Source of the DNA: Fen-1359 sp963710355
Lineage (GTDB): Bacteria > Planctomycetota > Phycisphaerae > Sedimentisphaerales > Anaerobacaceae
Direction of reading: 5' to 3'
NCBI GenBank assembly: GCA_963710355.1
Contig: CAVPZU010000003.1
Coordinates: forward strand, 434,001-498,000
DNA length: 64,000 bases
Of the stretch, positions 42,436 through 50,278 are shown one piece after another. The notes beneath the pieces are model-generated. The model was not told where the DNA came from, made no database searches, and was given only the letters and a program-made list of their open reading frames with translations. How positions within the stretch are numbered: position 1 is the stretch's first letter; each line of letters opens with the position of its first letter. The translations under genes and the position numbers were made by a program.

Positions 42436-43830
42436 CTAACTGCCGCCTACGGCCAGTCCGTCATATCCGCCGCCGAGCTTTTCCCTTATCAATTGCAACG
42501 CCTTTTCGAGGGCCTGGTCGATTTTTTCTGCATCCTTACCACCTGCCTGCGCCAGATGCGGCCTGCCTCCGCCTCCCCCGCCTACAATAGGGGCAGTCTG
42601 TTTTATCAAATCGGCGGCGCTTAAACCCTTTGCAACCAAGTCGTCGGTGACGCCTGCCAGCAATGTCACCTTGTCGCCGTCGGCAAATGCGAAAACTATT
42701 ACCGCAGATTTGGCCTTCTTCTTGAGCATATCTATCGCCGAGCGGGCCTGCTCGATGTTTGTATCCGAGAGCCTGCCGACAATAACTGCCGATTGTCCGA
42801 TTTTCTCGCTTGCTTCGAGCATCTCCGTCACCCGAGACATAACGTCGCTGCCTTTCAGTTTCGCCGTCCCCCTAATTTCCTTTGCGAGCCTTTTGTTTTC
42901 GACAAGCAATTGATTGACCCTGTCAACAAGACCATCGGCGGGAATCTTCAGCAATACAGATAAAGCATCCAGAATATCGCTCTTTTTTTCGAGGTATTCC
43001 TCAAGCCCTCGGCCGGTCAACGCCGTAATCCGCCGCACACCGGCAGAAATGCTTTCCTCTCTTATTATCTTAAATCCGCCGATAATGCCTAAACTATCCA
43101 CGTGCGTCCCGCCGCAAAACTCCCTGCTGAACGCATCGCAGAGCCTCTTTTCGCTTTCTGCACCGATGCAGACAACCCGCACCTGGTCGCCGTATTTTTC
43201 GCTAAACAGCGCCATCGCACCAAGTTTTTTCGCCTCATCTCTGGGAAGCTCGGCAAAGGTCACCGGCTCATCGGCGGCAATCTTTTCTCTTACCAGTTTT
43301 TCGACCTCTTTTATCTGCGGGCCTGTCAGCGCCGCAGGGCACGTAAAATCAAACCGAAGATAATCAGGCCCGACCAAGCTTCCCTGCTGGGCAACCGATT
43401 TTCCGACCGCCTGCTGCAACGCCCACTGCAATAGATGCGTGGCCGTATGATTCTTCTTTGTCGCATCACGGTCTCTGCTGACCGCCGCCTTAATCTTATC
43501 GCCAATCGCAAATGTCCCTTCAGCAACCTTTCCTGTGTGAATGACACAGTTGGCAATCCTCGTGGTGTTTTCAACAAGAAATAAGGCCTTTTGCTTTCCG
43601 GAGCTATCGACTATGGTAATTGTTCCGGTATCGCCGACCTGCCCGCCGGCCTCTGCATAAAAACAGGTCCTGTCGAGGACAATTCCCGTCTCCCTACCTT
43701 TTTCGATTTTGCCGCTGTCCCTGTAACCATCGGAATCCAAAAAGCCGATTATCTTCGCCCGGCAACTGTCGGCTTTATACTTGCCGACATCCTCCGTGAC
43801 AGGCAATTCGGTATCCGATAATGTCATCAT
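42436..43830 (-). CDS. alaS: Alanine-tRNA ligase, C-terminal part
   Basis: Carries the editing domain (NHTATHLLQWAL and the distal CGGTH in EFCGGTHVDSLG) and the C-terminal C-Ala domain ending GGGGGGRPHLAQAGGKD. It is the continuation of the frame at 43775-45202: the two frames overlap by 56 bases, and the expected LSDTELPVTEDVGKYKA follows FDDD if one base near 43822 is removed. AlaRS is essential, so the break is probably an assembly error. Residues above cover editing and tRNA contact. Confidence 0.92.
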   Translation of the reverse strand: MMTLSDTELPVTEDVGKYKADSCRAKIIGFLDSDGYRDSGKIEKGRETGIVLDRTCFYAEAGGQVGDTGTITIVDSSGKQKALFLVENTTRIANCVIHTGKVAEGTFAIGDKIKAAVSRDRDATKKNHTATHLLQWALQQAVGKSVAQQGSLVGPDYLRFDFTCPAALTGPQIKEVEKLVREKIAADEPVTFAELPRDEAKKLGAMALFSEKYGDQVRVVCIGAESEKRLCDAFSREFCGGTHVDSLGIIGGFKIIREESISAGVRRITALTGRGLEEYLEKKSDILDALSVLLKIPADGLVDRVNQLLVENKRLAKEIRGTAKLKGSDVMSRVTEMLEASEKIGQSAVIVGRLSDTNIEQARSAIDMLKKKAKSAVIVFAFADGDKVTLLAGVTDDLVAKGLSAADLIKQTAPIVGGGGGGRPHLAQAGGKDAEKIDQALEKALQLIREKLGGGYDGLAVGGS

Positions 43831-45202
43831 CGAAGATGAGTTTTTCTGCGCCGCCCTCAGCGCGCTGCCGCTGCTCGTCCATCAGCTTTTCAAATTTGTC
43901 TTTATCAACTTTTAACCCCTGCTCGGCTGCCATAAGCTCAGTCAAATCCAGCGGAAAACCATAAGTATCGTAAAGCTGGAATGCGTCCTCGCCGTCAATC
44001 GTCCTGTCAGCCTTTTGAGCGGCGCGGCCGGCAGCCTCGTTGAAAATCTCGATGCCCCTGTCAACAGTCCTGCCGAAACTTTCCTCTTCGCTTTTTATAA
44101 CGCTTGAAACATATTCCGCCCTTTGCCTGATTTCCTCAAACGCACCGCCCAGACAATCAACGACAACCGGCACTAATCTGTATATGAACGGCTCGTGCAT
44201 ACCGAGGTCCCTGCCGAACCGTGCCGCTCGCCGGAGGATACGCCGCACGCAATAACCTCTGCCCTCATTGGATGGTGCAGCGCCATCGGTTATCGCAAAG
44301 GTAAGGGCCCGGATATGGTCGGCAACAACCCGAAAGGCAGTATCAGTGTGACTGTCGAGTCTAAACGTATATTTATGACCTGTTATATCTGAAACAGCTC
44401 CGATTATCGGCGAAAATAAATCCGTATCATAATTGCTTGTTTTTTTCTGCAGAACGGCGGCAATTCTTTCAAGGCCTGCCCCCGTGTCGATGTATTTTGC
44501 ACCGAGCGGGCTGAGCGAGCCGTCTTCGCTGCGATTATACTGAATAAAAACCAGATTCCAAAGCTCGATGAATCTGGCGCAGCCGCCGTTGACGGAGCAT
44601 TTGTGACCGGGGACATTTTTTTTGTCGCAACCGTCGGGGCCGAGGTCGATATGTATCTCGCTGCAAGGCCCGCAGGGGCCGGCGCTTCCCATCTCCCAGA
44701 AATTATCCTTCCTGCCGAAATACAAAACACGCTGCGGCTTTATCGACGTCACCTTTGCCCATAACTCTGCGCCCTCCTCATCCCTGGGAAGATTATCCTC
44801 TTCATCGCCCGCAAAGACCGTTGCCCACAGTTTATCCGCATCAATGTGCCAAACCTTCGTGAGAAGCTCCCAGGCCCACTCGATTGCCTCTGCCTTGAAA
44901 TAATCATCGAACGACCAGTTGCCGAGCATCTCAAAAAATGTATGGTGATAACTGTCCCTGCCGACCTCGTCGAGGTCGTTGTGCTTTCCGCTGACCCGCA
45001 GGCATTTCTGGCTGTTCGCCACCCGCCGAAACTTCGGCGCAACCAGTCCGAGAAAAATATCCTTGAACTGGTTCATCCCCGCATTGGCAAATAAAAGCGT
45101 ATCATCGCCGACCGGGACCATCGGCGAACTCGGAACAAATGTGTGTCCTTTGCTTTTGAAAAAGTCGATAAAACCTGTCCTAATCTGAGTTGAATTTGGC
45201 AT
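43775..45202 (-). CDS. alaS: Alanine-tRNA ligase, N-terminal catalytic part
   Basis: Class II aminoacylation core: TRTGFIDFFKSKGH start (residues 6-19), motif 1 region PTMVPVGDD-like VPVGDDTLLFANAGMNQFK, CGPCSEIHIDLG, GAGLERI and the tRNA recognition region GRGYCVRRILRRAAR. The frame ends in HGGCRQV because of a base change near 43822; see the C-terminal part. The joined enzyme is about 920 residues, in the normal range. Twelve bases downstream of recA, so it is in the thpR-recA-alaS operon. Confidence 0.94.
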   Translation of the reverse strand: MPNSTQIRTGFIDFFKSKGHTFVPSSPMVPVGDDTLLFANAGMNQFKDIFLGLVAPKFRRVANSQKCLRVSGKHNDLDEVGRDSYHHTFFEMLGNWSFDDYFKAEAIEWAWELLTKVWHIDADKLWATVFAGDEEDNLPRDEEGAELWAKVTSIKPQRVLYFGRKDNFWEMGSAGPCGPCSEIHIDLGPDGCDKKNVPGHKCSVNGGCARFIELWNLVFIQYNRSEDGSLSPLGAKYIDTGAGLERIAAVLQKKTSNYDTDLFSPIIGAVSDITGHKYTFRLDSHTDTAFRVVADHIRALTFAITDGAAPSNEGRGYCVRRILRRAARFGRDLGMHEPFIYRLVPVVVDCLGGAFEEIRQRAEYVSSVIKSEEESFGRTVDRGIEIFNEAAGRAAQKADRTIDGEDAFQLYDTYGFPLDLTELMAAEQGLKVDKDKFEKLMDEQRQRAEGGAEKLIFDDDIIGYRIACHGGCRQV

Positions 45203-45214
45203 CTTTTACCAACC

Positions 45215-46255
45215 TTAAACTGCAAAACCTTTGGCTGTCAGGATTTTTCCCTTGATCTCTTTGCACAAATCGGGATTATCCGCAAGAGATTTCTTTGCCT
45301 GCTCTCTGCCCTGGCCGAGCCTCACATCGCCAAAAAGAAACCACGCCCCGCTTTTTTGTATGATGCCGCTCACGCTGCCGAGGTCAACCAAATCACCCTC
45401 ATAGCTAATTCCGCTGTCGAACATAATATCAAACTCCGCCTCTCGGAAAGGCGGGGCAATCTTATTCTTGACAACCCTTGCCCTCACCCTGTTTCCGACC
45501 GCGACGGTCGCCTCCTTTATGCTGCCGATGCGCCTCAGGTCGATGCGAACTGAACTGTAAAATTTGAGGGCCTGCCCCCCGCTTGTCGTCTCGGGGTTGC
45601 CGAACATAACGCCAATCTTCATCCTTATCTGATTTATAAAGACAAGGCAGGTCTTGCTCTTGCTGATAATGGCGGTCAGCTTTCGCAACGCCTGGCTCAT
45701 CAGCCTCGCCTGAAGCCCGACGTGGGTGGCGCCCATCTCGCCTTCAATCTCGGTCTTCGGCGTAAGAGCGGCGACCGAATCAATCACGATAACATCGACC
45801 GAATTTGACCTGATAAGCATCTCGGTGATATCGAGCGCCTGTTCGCCGGTATCCGGCTGGCTGACCAGCAGACTGTTGACATCGACGCCAAGTTTTTTTG
45901 CCCAGGTGGTATCGAGGGCATGCTCAGCATCTATAAATGCAGCGACCCCGCCTTTTTTCTGGGCATTTGCAATAATATGAAGGGCCAGCGTGGTCTTTCC
46001 CGAAGACTCGGGCCAGAACAGCTCGGCAACCCTGCCCCGCGGCACGCCGTTGCCGCCCAAAGCAATATCGAGCGACAGCGAGCCGGTTGGGATACCCTCA
46101 ATCTGGGCGTATCTATGCTCATCCATCTGCATAATGGCGCCCTGGCCATACTGCTTTTCAATCTGCGCAATCACCCGCTGAAGCGACGACTCTTTTGAGT
46201 CCGCCTTCGCTTCTTTTTCATCTTTCTTTACTTTTCCCATTCCTTTTTTCTCCAA
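45215..46255 (-). CDS. recA: Recombinase RecA with unusual P-loop
   Basis: DNA strand-exchange ATPase, cytosolic, central to recombination and the SOS response. It aligns over the full length (346 residues) with the family: SLDIALGGNGVPRGR, MGATHVGLQARLMSQALRKLT, INQIRMKIGVMFGNPETTSGG. The Walker A is WPESSGKTT (81-89), where the first Gly of GPESSGKTT is Trp, encoded by TGG instead of GGG-type. That Gly is normally invariant. The MEKKGMGKVKK start adds a basic N-terminal extension. No clear SOS box is seen before it. In operon with thpR and alaS. Confidence 0.96.
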   Translation of the reverse strand: MEKKGMGKVKKDEKEAKADSKESSLQRVIAQIEKQYGQGAIMQMDEHRYAQIEGIPTGSLSLDIALGGNGVPRGRVAELFWPESSGKTTLALHIIANAQKKGGVAAFIDAEHALDTTWAKKLGVDVNSLLVSQPDTGEQALDITEMLIRSNSVDVIVIDSVAALTPKTEIEGEMGATHVGLQARLMSQALRKLTAIISKSKTCLVFINQIRMKIGVMFGNPETTSGGQALKFYSSVRIDLRRIGSIKEATVAVGNRVRARVVKNKIAPPFREAEFDIMFDSGISYEGDLVDLGSVSGIIQKSGAWFLFGDVRLGQGREQAKKSLADNPDLCKEIKGKILTAKGFAV

Positions 46256-46284
46256 TTGTAAAAAGATATAATACCTCTATGTAT

Positions 46285-46851
46285 CTACCCCAGCCTGTAG
46301 CTGCCCAATGCTGTATAAATCGGCCCGGTCGGTGTAAGCTGACTTTGATAAACCTTAACCGCATCAATTAAAACAGTCCCCGCCTTAAAATCTCCAAAAC
46401 GGCCGGCGGCTTCAGCGAGGCTTTTACCGGCTGCGATGTCTTTTATCCTGCACAGGGTCAAATGAGCGGCAAACTCGCGGTCTTCCTTCGCAAAGCCCGC
46501 CTGTGCAAGCCTTTCATCAATTGCCTTTGCCAGAGCACATAACTTTTCACTGCCTGCGCCGCTTCCCACCCACAGAACCTTCGCCGCCCTTCCGCCGAAA
46601 AACCCGACTGACTCGACATCAAGCTCAAAACTCTTATACCCCTTCGCAATTTCCTCAACCGTTGTGCAAACCTGCGCAAGCTGCTCGTCATCAATCTCGC
46701 CGAGGAATTTCAGGGTAAGGTGCATCGCATCAGGCCTGACCCAGCTCGCCTGCCCTTTGCCGATATTGGTCTTCTTCCACAACTGCTCCTGCAGCCTGCC
46801 GATGGCTTCTTTTATCTGCTGATTTATATCTACTGCGATAAAAACTCTCAT
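46285..46851 (-). CDS. thpR: RNA 2',3'-cyclic phosphodiesterase (LigT/ThpR)
   Basis: Two HxT motifs, His44 (HLTLKFLG) and His130 (HLTLCRI), form the 2H phosphoesterase site. The MRVFIAVDIN start is typical of ThpR, 188 residues. Opens 2',3'-cyclic phosphate ends of RNA; biological role unclear. It is the first gene of the operon with recA 29 bases downstream, a common neighbour order in bacteria. Confidence 0.93.
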   Translation of the reverse strand: MRVFIAVDINQQIKEAIGRLQEQLWKKTNIGKGQASWVRPDAMHLTLKFLGEIDDEQLAQVCTTVEEIAKGYKSFELDVESVGFFGGRAAKVLWVGSGAGSEKLCALAKAIDERLAQAGFAKEDREFAAHLTLCRIKDIAAGKSLAEAAGRFGDFKAGTVLIDAVKVYQSQLTPTGPIYTALGSYRLG

Positions 46852-46947
46852 CTATTCACCAAAAACTTGCTGCTATACTTATTCAAACTAACCTGCCCGC
46901 TTTCGCGGGAATGACAGAAAAAAAGTTAGGTTTTGTTATAAGAGCCT

Positions 46948-47427
46948 CTAACAAAACTTGTTTTGTAATGTGTTATGACAGATAACAATACAACCAATTT
47001 CGAGCAGAGCCTCATGGATATCTGCTCGGCGTTCATAGCGAACCCGCAACCGTCGGAATTGATGCAGCCACGACAGTGTGCGTTCGACCACCCAGCGAAA
47101 GACACCCAAACCGCTGCCGTTTTTAGTTCGGCGTTTGGCCAATACAGGCTCAATTCCTTTCTGACGAATTTCTTTACGGTGCGGTTCGGAATCGTAGCCT
47201 CGATCTCCGTGAACACAATCGGGTTTACAGCGAGGTCGACCTACCTTTCCCGCGATAGGAGGAATGGCTTTCACCAGAGGCAGCAGTTGTGTGACATCAT
47301 GTCGGTTTGCGCCGGTCAATTGGACTGCGAGCGGGACTCCTTCGGCGTCGGTGATGACATGATGCTTCGAACCCATTTTTCGCCTATCCGTGGGATTTGG
47401 GCCTGTTTTCGCCCCCCAAAAACAGCA
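46948..47427 (-). CDS. IS5-type transposase, catalytic second frame
   Basis: Read in the -1 frame after the slip site: GSKHHVITDAEGVPLAVQLTGAN (second catalytic Asp region), VHGDRGYDS (DDE Asp) and FRWVVERTLSWLHQFRRL (last catalytic Glu). The frame reaches further left of the slip only as noise. The joined product is about 270 residues. Confidence 0.85.
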   Translation of the reverse strand, partial: CCFWGAKTGPNPTDRRKMGSKHHVITDAEGVPLAVQLTGANRHDVTQLLPLVKAIPPIAGKVGRPRCKPDCVHGDRGYDSEPHRKEIRQKGIEPVLAKRRTKNGSGLGVFRWVVERTLSWLHQFRRLRVRYERRADIHEALLEIGCIVICHNTLQNKFC

Positions 47428-47753
47428 CGAACTGAAGACGAATCTACTACCGCCCGTGAAAAATCGATTTGGTCTGCGTGGCGAAGTTTGTTGAGCAAGA
47501 TATGGTGTATTTTGTCCCAGATGCCTGCTTTGTGCCAGTCGCGAAGCCGACGCCAGCAGGTCATCCCGGAACCACATCCCATCTCCAATGGAAGATATTC
47601 CCAACCGATACCGGTCTTGAGCACAAAAAGAATCCCTGTCAGAGCTTTCCGGTTGCTCACAGGTGGCCTGCCCCCCTTGGGACGAGACGGTAGTTTGGGC
47701 AAAACTGGTTCGATGATTTCCCATAATTCGTCGGGTAACAATGGCTTGGCCAT
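47316..47753 (-). CDS. IS5-type transposase, first frame
   Basis: Starts MAKPLLPDELWEIIEPVLP, with KLPSRPKGGRPPVSNR, then DSSSVRAVFGG (first catalytic Asp). Switches to the second frame at TTTTTGGGGGGC (47412-47422 on the minus strand), a run of G typical of programmed -1 shifting in this group. The frame beyond GGRKQ is noise. Confidence 0.9.
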   Translation of the reverse strand: MAKPLLPDELWEIIEPVLPKLPSRPKGGRPPVSNRKALTGILFVLKTGIGWEYLPLEMGCGSGMTCWRRLRDWHKAGIWDKIHHILLNKLRHADQIDFSRAVVDSSSVRAVFGGRKQAQIPRIGEKWVRSIMSSPTPKESRSQSN

Positions 47754-47877
47754 TAATAAGTCCTCTATGACTAAGGGTTTTCATAAGTTTTTCAACCATT
47801 GTTTTCATCGGCTATACCAGTATCAATCCTTGAGGTTTTGTTAGAGGCTCTAAGTTCTTAACAATAAGCACCATCAC

Positions 47878-48783
47878 TCAAAAATTTATCAGTTCCTGCA
47901 TTTGTCCAAACCTTTTGTCGATATCTTTCCTCGTGATTGCCGAAAGACCATCGAGAGAAAAATCGGAAATCGCAAAGGAAGCAAGCACCGTTCCGTAGGC
48001 AATCGCCTGCTTGAGCGAAGCAATGTCGCTTTTTCCGACACTTGCCAGATGCCCCATAAGTCCGCCGGCAAAACTATCGCCTGCGCCGGTCGGGTCTTTG
48101 ACCTCGGCAGCGGGAAACGCAGGCAGGATAAATTTCTCGCCCCGCTGCGTGCACATCACGCTGCCCGACTCGCCTTTTTTAATAATCACAATTCGAGGCC
48201 CCATCTTCAAGACACAATCTGCCGCCTTTATCAGGTTCCTTTCTTTCGCCAGGGCCTTCGCCTCTTCAGCATTTATCATCATACAACCTATCCGCCCAAG
48301 CAGCCTTTTCAAATCATCACTTCTGCCGTCAATCCAGCAGGTCATCGTGTCGGCCGCCACAAACGCAGGCCTTTCAATCTGCTCCAAAAGCTGCATCTGC
48401 AAAACCGGAGCCGTATTTGCCAGAAACACAAACCTGCTGTCCTTAAATTCAGCAGGCACCTTCGGCGGCTGCTCCGCCAAGACGTTCAGCTCAATATTAT
48501 CTGTTATCGCATCGGCTGCCGTGTCATGATAAGATGCCTTCCAGCGAAAAGTCTTACTAAGGGCCCTTATCTCCAGCCCGCGAAGGTCAACATCCCTGCC
48601 GGCAAAAACCTCACTCAAACTAAACGGACAATCGAACCCCACCACCCCGACAAGCCTTACCGGACAAAAAAAACTCGCCGCCATACTGAAATAAACTGCC
48701 GACCCCCCCAGACAATTCTCACGTTTGCCGTAAGGCGTAGTCACCGTATCTATCCCTATCGAGCCGGTCACCAGTAGCGACAT
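47878..48783 (-). CDS. PfkB-family sugar kinase
   Basis: Ribokinase-like fold: N-terminal GGSAVYFSMAA (about 26-36) and signature 2 DPTGAGDSFAGGLMGHL (about 229-245) with the catalytic Asp of GAGD. 301 residues. Substrate not evident; the family uses ribose, fructose, nucleosides and ADP-sugars. Ends close to the IS5 element. Cytosolic. Ordinary base composition, so it looks native. Confidence 0.9.
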   Translation of the reverse strand: MSLLVTGSIGIDTVTTPYGKRENCLGGSAVYFSMAASFFCPVRLVGVVGFDCPFSLSEVFAGRDVDLRGLEIRALSKTFRWKASYHDTAADAITDNIELNVLAEQPPKVPAEFKDSRFVFLANTAPVLQMQLLEQIERPAFVAADTMTCWIDGRSDDLKRLLGRIGCMMINAEEAKALAKERNLIKAADCVLKMGPRIVIIKKGESGSVMCTQRGEKFILPAFPAAEVKDPTGAGDSFAGGLMGHLASVGKSDIASLKQAIAYGTVLASFAISDFSLDGLSAITRKDIDKRFGQMQELINF

Positions 48784-48885
48784 ATCTATTTCCCTATTAA
48801 CAAAACCTCTTCTGAATTATTCGTACTCAAAACATACTTGTAATTTTTCCGCTTTACCTACGATTCCTTTTTCTTTTTACTATTT

Positions 48886-49065
48886 CTAAATCCGCTCAAT
48901 TTCTAACTTCCAACTGCATCCATAATAATTTCCCTCTGCGTCCTTTATTTCGCTAATCCAATCAAAACCTCCATCTTCGGCATGTCTATTTTCAATATAC
49001 TCCTTCAATTCCCCTGTTGTACTGAACTCAATAACTGAACCATCGCAAGTATGTATGCAAAACAT
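48886..49065 (-). CDS. Small hypothetical protein, 59 residues
   Basis: Too short for the usual cutoff but convincing as a gene: ATG at 49065, TAG at 48886-48888, and a balanced composition (MFCIHTCDGSVIEF, LKEYIENRHAEDGGFDWI, GNYYGCSWKLEIERI). Three Cys are present; no signal or membrane segment. It diverges from the C-like regulator, and the tandem operator (49095-49128) lies between the two, so it may be co-controlled. Function unknown. Confidence 0.5.
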   Translation of the reverse strand: MFCIHTCDGSVIEFSTTGELKEYIENRHAEDGGFDWISEIKDAEGNYYGCSWKLEIERI

Positions 49066-49094
49066 AACAATAACCCTTCAAAAATATTTATAAT

Positions 49095-49128
49095 GACACC
49101 TATAGTAGGTGGACACGCATAGTGGTCA
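49095..49128 (+). promoter_or_regulatory. Tandem C-box-like operator
   Basis: Two copies of GACAC-(C/G)(T/C)ATAGT-(A/G)G at 49095-49109 and 49112-49126, starting 17 bases apart. The first also holds the perfect inverted repeat CACCTA-TAG-TAGGTG (49097-49111). This arrangement and the TATAGT/GTGGACAC core resemble the control boxes of C proteins in restriction-modification systems. It starts 52 bases before the regulator ATG and 30 before the small divergent gene. Confidence 0.55.
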
Positions 49129-49145
49129 CTCGTTATCTTTTTGTC

Positions 49146-49403
49146 ATGACTATTCTTCAAAAATTTGGATTTCGTGTAAAAGAGCTTCGTTCTGCTAAAG
49201 GAATAACCCAAGAGCGATTAGCAGAATTATCTGGTCTAAGTCGTCAATATATTAGTGATGTCGAACGAGGAACGAGAAACATTTCTTTAGTAAACATAAA
49301 TAAAATTGCCTTTGCTCTTCAGATAACGATTTCAGAACTCTTAAGAGCCTCTAACAAAACCCCGCAGAAATGGGCGTTTTTAGTGCCAAAAACAGCTTTT
49401 TGA
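49146..49403 (+). CDS. XRE-type regulator, C-protein-like, C-terminus altered by a MITE
   Basis: 86 residues from ATG 49146: helix-turn-helix GITQERLAELSGLSRQYISDVERG (about 17-40), then LVNINKIAFALQITISELL. This size and fold match controller (C) proteins of restriction systems. After SELL the native frame would read NIK and stop (ATGA overlap with the next ATG), but a 77-base MITE at 49345-49421 replaces this by RASNKTPQKWAFLVPKTAF. The fold itself is intact. Probably autoregulated through the operator at 49095. Confidence 0.8.
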   Translation: MTILQKFGFRVKELRSAKGITQERLAELSGLSRQYISDVERGTRNISLVNINKIAFALQITISELLRASNKTPQKWAFLVPKTAF

Positions 49404-49421
49404 CCGTTCTGATAGAGGCTC
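49345..49421. mobile_element. 77-base MITE derived from the IS5-type element
   Basis: Ends GAGCCTCTAACAAAAC and, at the right, TGATAGAGGCTC match the inverted ends of the IS at 46942. It is flanked by TAA duplicates (49342-49344 and 49422-49424). It has no transposase and was presumably moved by the nearby IS. It sits exactly at the junction of the regulator and the next gene. Confidence 0.9.
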
Positions 49422-49431
49422 TAAATATCAA

Positions 49432-50211
49432 ATGAAAAAGAATCTTATAGGCCTTGAATCTTCCAGCATAATGCCATTGGTAACGGTTACACCTCTTACT
49501 CAAGAATGTTACGAAGCACTATGGAATAACTATGTAAACAGTACGTTAATAGCCCATGAAGATTCCCTTACAGAATTAAGAAATATTTTTAAGTTTAAAG
49601 CTAACACATTTTATTCAAATCCTATCATAAGAATCGAAAAAGTCAAAGACTTTTCACCTTCAAAAAGAGAGTCTATAAAGGGTGGGGCATTGAAATTACT
49701 TCTTGATGGCCAAATGGGAGGTTGGATAGGAAACAAAATCAGTCGCGTACAGACATTTTTCTTCTCTGATGTTATAGATGATATTGACAGTAATATAAAA
49801 GACCCAGAAAGATTCTCTGAAGAGTTAACAGAAAGTATGAAAAAGAAGATCGAAATCTATAACAGAATGTTAACTCCTGATAATGGGCTACTAACAATTG
49901 ACATTAGCCGAATTTTACCGTATTGGGGTTTTCATAATGTTACGCCCTCGGTATTCGCTGAAAAAAGGAAAGTAAGTATCAAAATTCTACCTAATTGTGA
50001 AACATTAAACAAATTTCAATCTCTTCCATCTGCAACTCGCCGAGACGCTTATCACTACCATATGCTCAAAAAGGAAAAAGTTCAGCTCATCCTCGTCGGT
50101 GATGCAAATTACAAAAAAAACATTTGCGCCTGTGCCGACTGCTCCTCTTACAATTGTGAGGTTAAGATTCTAACAGATAGGGAAAGAAAAAAAATCCTGA
50201 AGTTAATTTAA
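49432..50211 (+). CDS. Unknown 259-residue protein downstream of the C-like regulator; candidate restriction endonuclease
   Basis: Not recognised by sequence. No signal or membrane segment. The C-terminus has ICACADCSSYNCEVKIL, with five Cys suggesting a zinc site and a following E-x-K. A nuclease of the PD-(D/E)xK type is possible but no PD pair is clear (nearest GD is 21 residues before EVK). It started as an ATGA overlap with the regulator before the MITE came in. By position (C then R) and size it is a plausible R protein; no methyltransferase gene is seen in the window. AT-rich compared with neighbours, suggesting transfer. Confidence 0.55.
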   Translation: MKKNLIGLESSSIMPLVTVTPLTQECYEALWNNYVNSTLIAHEDSLTELRNIFKFKANTFYSNPIIRIEKVKDFSPSKRESIKGGALKLLLDGQMGGWIGNKISRVQTFFFSDVIDDIDSNIKDPERFSEELTESMKKKIEIYNRMLTPDNGLLTIDISRILPYWGFHNVTPSVFAEKRKVSIKILPNCETLNKFQSLPSATRRDAYHYHMLKKEKVQLILVGDANYKKNICACADCSSYNCEVKILTDRERKKILKLI

Positions 50212-50278
50212 TCTACAAGCCCCTGCGTTTCTATAACAATGGGTTGTTACTTTCCCATCCCTCAATGGCAAATATCGG

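Larger units (their letters stand above)
46942..47850 (-). mobile_element. IS5-family (IS427-type) insertion sequence, 909 bases
   Basis: Perfect 16-base inverted ends GAGCCTCTAACAAAAC / GTTTTGTTAGAGGCTC (46942-46957, 47835-47850), flanked by TAA on both sides as target duplication. Two overlapping transposase frames. It sits between thpR and the PfkB kinase gene. A 77-base miniature element with the same ends lies at 49345-49421. Confidence 0.92.

Noticed and set aside
43775..43830. Naturally split alaS
   Set aside because: The two frames overlap by 56 bases and join with a one-base change, unlike known split synthetases.
49005..49211. 68-residue minus-strand ORF
   Set aside because: It overlaps the C-like regulator and operator in a non-coding-like frame; the 59-residue ORF at 48886 is the credible gene there.
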